Below are positions 59,766 through 64,000 of a stretch of DNA of 64,000 nt, one piece after another. The translations under genes and the position numbers were made by a program. Position 1 is the first letter of the stretch, and the number at the start of each line of letters is the position of its first letter. This DNA comes from Ilumatobacteraceae bacterium (lineage in GTDB: Bacteria; Actinomycetota; Acidimicrobiia; Acidimicrobiales; Ilumatobacteraceae), in contig JALRBS010000066.1 of NCBI GenBank assembly GCA_023262325.1, positions 27,299 to 91,298 of the forward strand, in the 5' to 3' direction. The notes under the pieces are model-generated. The model was given only the letters and a program-made list of their open reading frames with translations. It did no database searches and was not told the origin of the DNA.

Positions 59766-60938
59766 ATGGCGAAGTTTGAGCCCTTTCGTGCCCTGCGCTA
59801 CGCGACGTCCGAACTCGGAAAGGTTGTAGCGCCTCCGTATGACGTTCTGACGCTGGCCGATGTTCGTCACCTGCGGAATCTGGACGTTCGGAACATCACA
59901 TGGGTTGACGTTCCCCTAGAGGAGGATGGCGATGATCGTTACCGCGTCGCTCGTGACCGACTCGAGGAATGGATCGTTGATGGCACCTTCATTCGTGATG
60001 ACGACCGATCGTTCACCATTTATCGGATGATCTTCGTTGACGCATCTGGTTCGTACCGGACTATTTCTGGAGTCATCGGTGCGATCGAGGTTGATGATGC
60101 AGAGTTGCCAGTACTCGCTCATGAACGCACAACTCCAAAGGCGACGACGGATCGACGCGACCTGTTGATGTCTACAGAGACGAACCTCTCGTCGATTTGG
60201 GGTTTGTCACTCGGAGTAGGCCTGAGCGATGCGCTTGCGGCGCCAGGTGAACTCGTCGGAGAAGTAGAGATTGACGGCGTGCATCATCGTTTTGAGCGAG
60301 TGACTGAAGAGCATCGCTGCGCGCAAATCGCATCTATTGTCACCGGTTCGTCGGTGCTCATCGCTGACGGGCACCATCGCTTTTCAATATCGAAAGAGCT
60401 CGCTCCAGTACTTAGAGCGAGCTCCAGAGGTGCGGGGTCGACGATGATGTTCGTCAACGAGCTCGTTGATGAGCAACTTGCGATCGCTGCGATTCATCGC
60501 GTGTACAGGGGCGTCGATGCCGAGGTGCTACGCGCTGCGCTGAATGAATGTTATGAATCGGTTGGCTTCATCGATCGCACGGGCGACATCGTCACTGCGA
60601 TGGGTGACAACAATGCCATCGCCTATCTCGATTCGGAAGGGACCTGCGAACTCATGGGTGCGCGCGTCGGCGTCTTCGATGGCCTCCGCGACCTCGACGG
60701 GTTACGCCTTGAATACGCGCTACGACAGGTAGAACATCACGTGAGCTACGAACACAGCATGACGGAGATCTCTCGGTTGCTCGCCGAGGGCGACGTCGCT
60801 TGCGCAGTTCTTATACGGCCCGTTGGCCTTAATGAAATTGTGCGCACGGCCCGCGAGCGGGAACTCATGCCGCCAAAATCGACGTTCTTTACCCCGAAGC
60901 TCCTCACCGGTCCGGTGTTACGACCGCTCGACGAGTGA
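59766..60938 (+). CDS. DUF1015 family protein
   Basis: A 390-residue protein of the DUF1015 family, which has no proven function though serine-kinase activity has been described for archaeal relatives. The N-terminus FEPFRALRYA and VVAPPYDVL, the LIADGHHRFSIS block and the terminal PPKSTFFTPKLLTGPVLRPL are family hallmarks. ATG 59766 fits the family start; an earlier in-frame ATG at 59715 is rejected. It converges with the fba gene with 3 bp between stops. Confidence 0.9.
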   Translation: MAKFEPFRALRYATSELGKVVAPPYDVLTLADVRHLRNLDVRNITWVDVPLEEDGDDRYRVARDRLEEWIVDGTFIRDDDRSFTIYRMIFVDASGSYRTISGVIGAIEVDDAELPVLAHERTTPKATTDRRDLLMSTETNLSSIWGLSLGVGLSDALAAPGELVGEVEIDGVHHRFERVTEEHRCAQIASIVTGSSVLIADGHHRFSISKELAPVLRASSRGAGSTMMFVNELVDEQLAIAAIHRVYRGVDAEVLRAALNECYESVGFIDRTGDIVTAMGDNNAIAYLDSEGTCELMGARVGVFDGLRDLDGLRLEYALRQVEHHVSYEHSMTEISRLLAEGDVACAVLIRPVGLNEIVRTARERELMPPKSTFFTPKLLTGPVLRPLDE

Positions 60939-60941
60939 ATT

Positions 60942-61829
60942 TCAGGTGATTGAGGCCTGAAAGATCCCCTCGATGGAGGCATCGAGTACGGAATTGAACT
61001 CTTCGTCGCTTTGAGCGACGGAAAGTCCCTCGGTGAGCGCTCGTGAGAAACTCGCAATCATGCCCATGTTGCGACTGAGTCGTTCGTTGGCATCTGCACG
61101 CTCATAACCGCCGGACAACGCAACGACACGAACGACTGCGGGATGTGCAACAAGATCTGAATACAGGTTGTCGACGTTTGGAATGGTCAATTTCAGCATG
61201 ACGGGTGCGTCGGGATTCACCTCTGCAAGTGCGTCGAGTAAGGCGCGGTGAAGGATGTCTTCAGCGTCGGCCTTATCGGTCGCATGAATGTCCACCTCGG
61301 GCTCGATGATCGGTACAAGACCACGTGCACAAATGTCTAGACCCACGCGTACCTGCTGTTCGACAACACGCTGAATTCCGCCAGTATCGGCGTGTTTAAT
61401 AACCGACCGCATTTTTGTCCCAAAAATCCCAGCATCAATCGCTCGATCCAGCAGAGCGTTGAGGTCTGGCATGGGCTTCATGACCTGAACGCCGTCCACC
61501 TCGTCTTCGAGCCCTTTGTCGACCTTGAGAAACGGGATGATGCTCTTTCGCTCCCACAAGAATTGTGCGGACGGCACACCGTCAACCTCGCGGTCCATCG
61601 TCATTTCGAACAGAATCGCACCAAGTATTCGTGATCCGTCGAATACGGGGGACGTCATCATTCGAGAACGCATTGCGTGCATGATGTCGAACATTTCTGC
61701 CTCCGACGACCACGCGTCCGAAGAGACTCCGTAGAGCGAGAGCGCTTTTGGCGTGCTCCCTCCACTCTGATCGAGGGCCGCAAGAAAACCGGCTCCAGTT
61801 CGTGCTCTCTGCAGTTGCTCGCGATTCAT
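60942..61829 (-). CDS. fda: Fructose-bisphosphate aldolase, class I
   Basis: A 295-residue class I aldolase that splits fructose-1,6-bisphosphate through a Schiff base, closely matching the short staphylococcal type. Blocks: [52 protein letters not shown] and MLKLTIP with the Schiff-base Lys213. ATG 61829 has an AAGGAA ribosome site; the upstream ATG at 61856 sits before it with no support. Most Actinobacteria use class II aldolase, so this one may replace or supplement it. It follows aspS by 27 bp. Confidence 0.95.
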   Translation of the reverse strand: MNREQLQRARTGAGFLAALDQSGGSTPKALSLYGVSSDAWSSEAEMFDIMHAMRSRMMTSPVFDGSRILGAILFEMTMDREVDGVPSAQFLWERKSIIPFLKVDKGLEDEVDGVQVMKPMPDLNALLDRAIDAGIFGTKMRSVIKHADTGGIQRVVEQQVRVGLDICARGLVPIIEPEVDIHATDKADAEDILHRALLDALAEVNPDAPVMLKLTIPNVDNLYSDLVAHPAVVRVVALSGGYERADANERLSRNMGMIASFSRALTEGLSVAQSDEEFNSVLDASIEGIFQASIT

Positions 61830-61856
61830 GCCGTTTCCTTCACTAACTGTGCTCAA

Positions 61857-63620
61857 TCAATCGACTTTCGGCAAGGTTCGGATGCCTAATTCCGAGAGTA
61901 TTGCTATGTCGACCTCTAGCGGAGAGTTTGTCATGAGGTCGGCACCGCTTTGCGTCTTTGGATAGGCAATGACCTCTCGGATGTTCTCTTCTCCCGCAAG
62001 AATTGCGGTGAGCCGATCGAGACCGAAGGCGAACCCTCCGTGAGGTGGCGCGCCGTAGTCGAACGGGCGCAGGAAAAATCCGAACTTTCGATCGGCCTCT
62101 TCTTGAGAGATGCCAAGGGCGGCGAATACTCGTCGTTGGAGTTCGGGCTCGTGAATACGAATCGATCCCGACCCCAACTCCCAGCCGTTCAGCACAAGGT
62201 CGTACGCAATAGATCGAACCGAAAGCGGATCGGACTCAATGAGGTCAACATCGTCGGCATGCGGTCGAGTGAATGGGTGGTGCCCTGGTTTTGGACGGCC
62301 AGTTGCCTGATCGACTCCGACAAACAGCGGAAATTCGACTACCCAGACATACCGATACGGACCTTGATGGACGGGCGGACGACCGATGTCGTTTCGGAGG
62401 GTTCCGAGCACCTCACATGTCGTCATCCAATTGTCGGCCACGATGAGGACGAGATCGCCCGCACTCGCACTGGTGGCGGCACGGAGTTCGGTGCCCTCGG
62501 ACTCGCTGATGAACTTTGCAACGGGCGAGTCAAAGCCGCCGTCGATCACCTTGAGCCACACGAGTCCCTTTGCTCCAATCGACTTTGCGCGATCGGTGAG
62601 TCGGTCGAGTTGGTTTCGACCGTACTCAGATGCCGCATTGGGGACAACGATCGCCTTGATCGCCTCTGCGCCAGCAAACGCTTTGAACTCCGTCTGCGAG
62701 AACACATCGGTGACGTCAACGAGTTCCATACCGAAACGCAGGTCCGGCTTGTCGACGCCGAAGCGATTCATCGCCTCGTGCCAAGTGATGCGTTCAATTT
62801 CGGGCGGTCGTTCACCGAGTACCGCTTCGGCCGCCGAGAGCACCGCCTCGCCGACGGCTGCAAGCACGTCATCTTGCGTGACAAAACTCATTTCCATGTC
62901 GAGTTGCATGAATTCGTATTGCCGGTCGGCCCTCAGGTCCTCGTCTCGGAGGCAACGAGCGATCTGGTAGTAACGATCGGTGCCGCCGACCATGAGGAGT
63001 TGCTTAAACAACTGCGGTGATTGCGGTAATGCGTAGAACGATCCAGGAGATTTTCGACTCGGAACGAGAAATTCTCGTGCACCTTCGGGAGTGGACGGCA
63101 CGAGCATCGGTGTCTCGACCTCGACAAACCCCTGCCGCTCCATTGCCTCACGTACGGCACTGTTTACTGAGGCGCGAACACGCAAGTTTCGTTGCATTCG
63201 TTGACGGCGAAGATCGAGATAGCGATGTTGCAATCGAACGTTCTCGTCAACTCCATCTGCACGCTCGTCAACGGCGAATGGAGGCGGGTCAGCGGAACGC
63301 AGCACTTCAACGATGCACTCGCCAACTTCGACTTCACCAGTAGCGACGTTGAGGTTCGTCGTGCCCTCTGGGCGTGCTCGAACAACGCCGGTAATGCGGA
63401 TGACGTACTCGCTACGAACATCCACCGAATTGTCGATGACGCACTGAATGATTCCGGAGTGATCTCGTAGGTCAACGAATGCAAGGTGCTCGCCGTGCTC
63501 ACGGCGTCGGGCGACCCACCCGCAGACAGAAACGGTCGTTCCGATGTCGCCAGTGCGAAGATCACCGCATAGGTGGGTTCTCATAGACGTCGCGTGGCGA
63601 CCATATTCGTTGTTCGTCAT
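61857..63620 (-). CDS. aspS: Aspartyl-tRNA synthetase
   Basis: A 587-residue bacterial-type class II synthetase: an OB-fold anticodon domain at the N-terminus (MRTHLCGDLRTGDIG), the catalytic core with motif 2 (RYYQIARCLRDEDLRADRQ-type block), a GAD insertion domain near residue 290-400, and motif 3 (GFAFGLDRLTAIL). ATG 63620 adds 12 residues before the usual MRTHLCG start, and ATG 63584 is the alternative. It follows hisS by 11 bp, a common pair. Confidence 0.95.
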   Translation of the reverse strand: MTNNEYGRHATSMRTHLCGDLRTGDIGTTVSVCGWVARRREHGEHLAFVDLRDHSGIIQCVIDNSVDVRSEYVIRITGVVRARPEGTTNLNVATGEVEVGECIVEVLRSADPPPFAVDERADGVDENVRLQHRYLDLRRQRMQRNLRVRASVNSAVREAMERQGFVEVETPMLVPSTPEGAREFLVPSRKSPGSFYALPQSPQLFKQLLMVGGTDRYYQIARCLRDEDLRADRQYEFMQLDMEMSFVTQDDVLAAVGEAVLSAAEAVLGERPPEIERITWHEAMNRFGVDKPDLRFGMELVDVTDVFSQTEFKAFAGAEAIKAIVVPNAASEYGRNQLDRLTDRAKSIGAKGLVWLKVIDGGFDSPVAKFISESEGTELRAATSASAGDLVLIVADNWMTTCEVLGTLRNDIGRPPVHQGPYRYVWVVEFPLFVGVDQATGRPKPGHHPFTRPHADDVDLIESDPLSVRSIAYDLVLNGWELGSGSIRIHEPELQRRVFAALGISQEEADRKFGFFLRPFDYGAPPHGGFAFGLDRLTAILAGEENIREVIAYPKTQSGADLMTNSPLEVDIAILSELGIRTLPKVD

Positions 63621-63631
63621 GTCCGATGACC

Positions 63632-64000
63632 TCAGTCGTTCAACAGCCCGATAACGGACTGTGTTAATGCTTCGCGTTGAATAATCATTTGTTCAGAATC
63701 GTCTCGCAACGGCTTGATCATCGCCGTGCCATTCGATGCTTCGTCTGCGCCGATAATGACCGCGATTTTCGCGCCGCTACGGTTCGCAGATTTCATTTGG
63801 GCCTTCATGCTTCGTGCGTCCCAAGCCTGTTCACTCGACACTCCCGCAGATCGCAAGCTATTGCACACGGCGAGTGCCTCGCGTCCGCCAGTCGTATCAA
63901 CCACGAATACATCGACACTCGTGGGCGGGGCGGGGAAGACTCCCTCGTCGTCGCATGCGATCAGGGTCCGGTCGAGTCCGAGCGCAAATCCGACGCCCGC
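63632..64000 (-). CDS. hisS: Histidyl-tRNA synthetase, C-terminal part (runs off the window)
   Basis: The last 122 codons of a class II synthetase; the 5' end lies beyond position 64000. The first residues are motif 3 (AGVGFALGLDRTL), followed by the anticodon-binding domain (SVDVFVVDTTGG, then MKSANRSGAKIAVIIG). The order hisS-aspS is standard. Nothing can be said of its start. Confidence 0.92.
   Translation of the reverse strand, partial: AGVGFALGLDRTLIACDDEGVFPAPPTSVDVFVVDTTGGREALAVCNSLRSAGVSSEQAWDARSMKAQMKSANRSGAKIAVIIGADEASNGTAMIKPLRDDSEQMIIQREALTQSVIGLLND

Overview
The window is a compact, actinobacterial-type chromosome segment, moderately GC-rich by eye. The best fit is a free-living, probably aquatic member of the class Acidimicrobiia, although no rRNA is present to prove it. 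The clues are the housekeeping order HAD-tlyA-nadK-recN-pyrG-nudix-xerD and scpA-scpB-rluB-tyrA-aroA, typical of Actinobacteria; two F420-type LLM oxidoreductases; a secreted propeller protein with an N-terminal domain I associate with Acidimicrobiia; and many transcription units whose start codon lies 6-7 nt after a TAnnnT -10 box, as in actinobacterial leaderless mRNAs. Genes are tightly packed, often with 4-nt overlaps. No stretch above about 120 bp lacks a gene. I see no CRISPR, IS element, prophage, rRNA or broken gene.

Layout. 0-4.6 kb: assorted single genes (SMP-30 lactonase-like, TauD-like dioxygenase, histidine phosphatase, DUF3237, secreted NHL propeller) and a tRNA-Pro(GGG). 4.7-7.7 kb (minus): DUF512 radical SAM protein, der and a small zinc-ribbon membrane protein. 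7.7-12.1 kb (plus): ispH, two small membrane proteins, an acyl-CoA synthetase and a glycerophosphodiesterase. 12.2-24.1 kb (minus): a ten-gene overlapping operon that resembles the E. coli yqeB/yqeC/ssnA/ygfM/xdhD selenium-dependent molybdenum hydroxylase genes, here combined with two LLM oxidoreductases and two further amidohydrolases. 24.1-28.8 kb (plus, divergent from it over 34 bp): a creatininase-family amidohydrolase, a phosphodiesterase, and an ABC importer of the nitrate/taurine/pyrimidine-precursor type ending in a strong terminator. 28.8-32.2 kb: CrtI-like flavoprotein, D-Ala-D-Ala dipeptidase-like protein and site-2 protease. 32.2-36.4 kb (minus): a conventional three-subunit xanthine dehydrogenase with a purine-type phosphoribosyltransferase. 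36.5-44.6 kb (plus): P450, TauE/SafE transporter and a complete peptide/nickel-type ABC importer. 44.6-64 kb: core genes (aroA, tyrA, rluB, scpAB, trpS, MATE, HD, xerD, nudix, pyrG, recN, nadK, tlyA, HAD, DUF1015, class I fba, aspS, partial hisS).

The accessory middle (about 9.8-44.6 kb) looks like a scavenging region for nitrogen heterocycles. It has importers, four cyclic-amide or amidine hydrolases, two molybdenum hydroxylase systems with a shared maturation factor (XdhC), and a phosphoribosyltransferase that could salvage the purine product. The substrate of the selenium-type enzyme is not known from the sequence.

The most interesting points are: the selenium-type hydroxylase operon joined to F420-type enzymes, whose 981-residue catalytic subunit keeps a ferredoxin-like N-terminal domain that has lost all eight cluster cysteines; two divergent promoters of 22 and 34 bp, one with overlapping -10 boxes; and the recurring leaderless start architecture.
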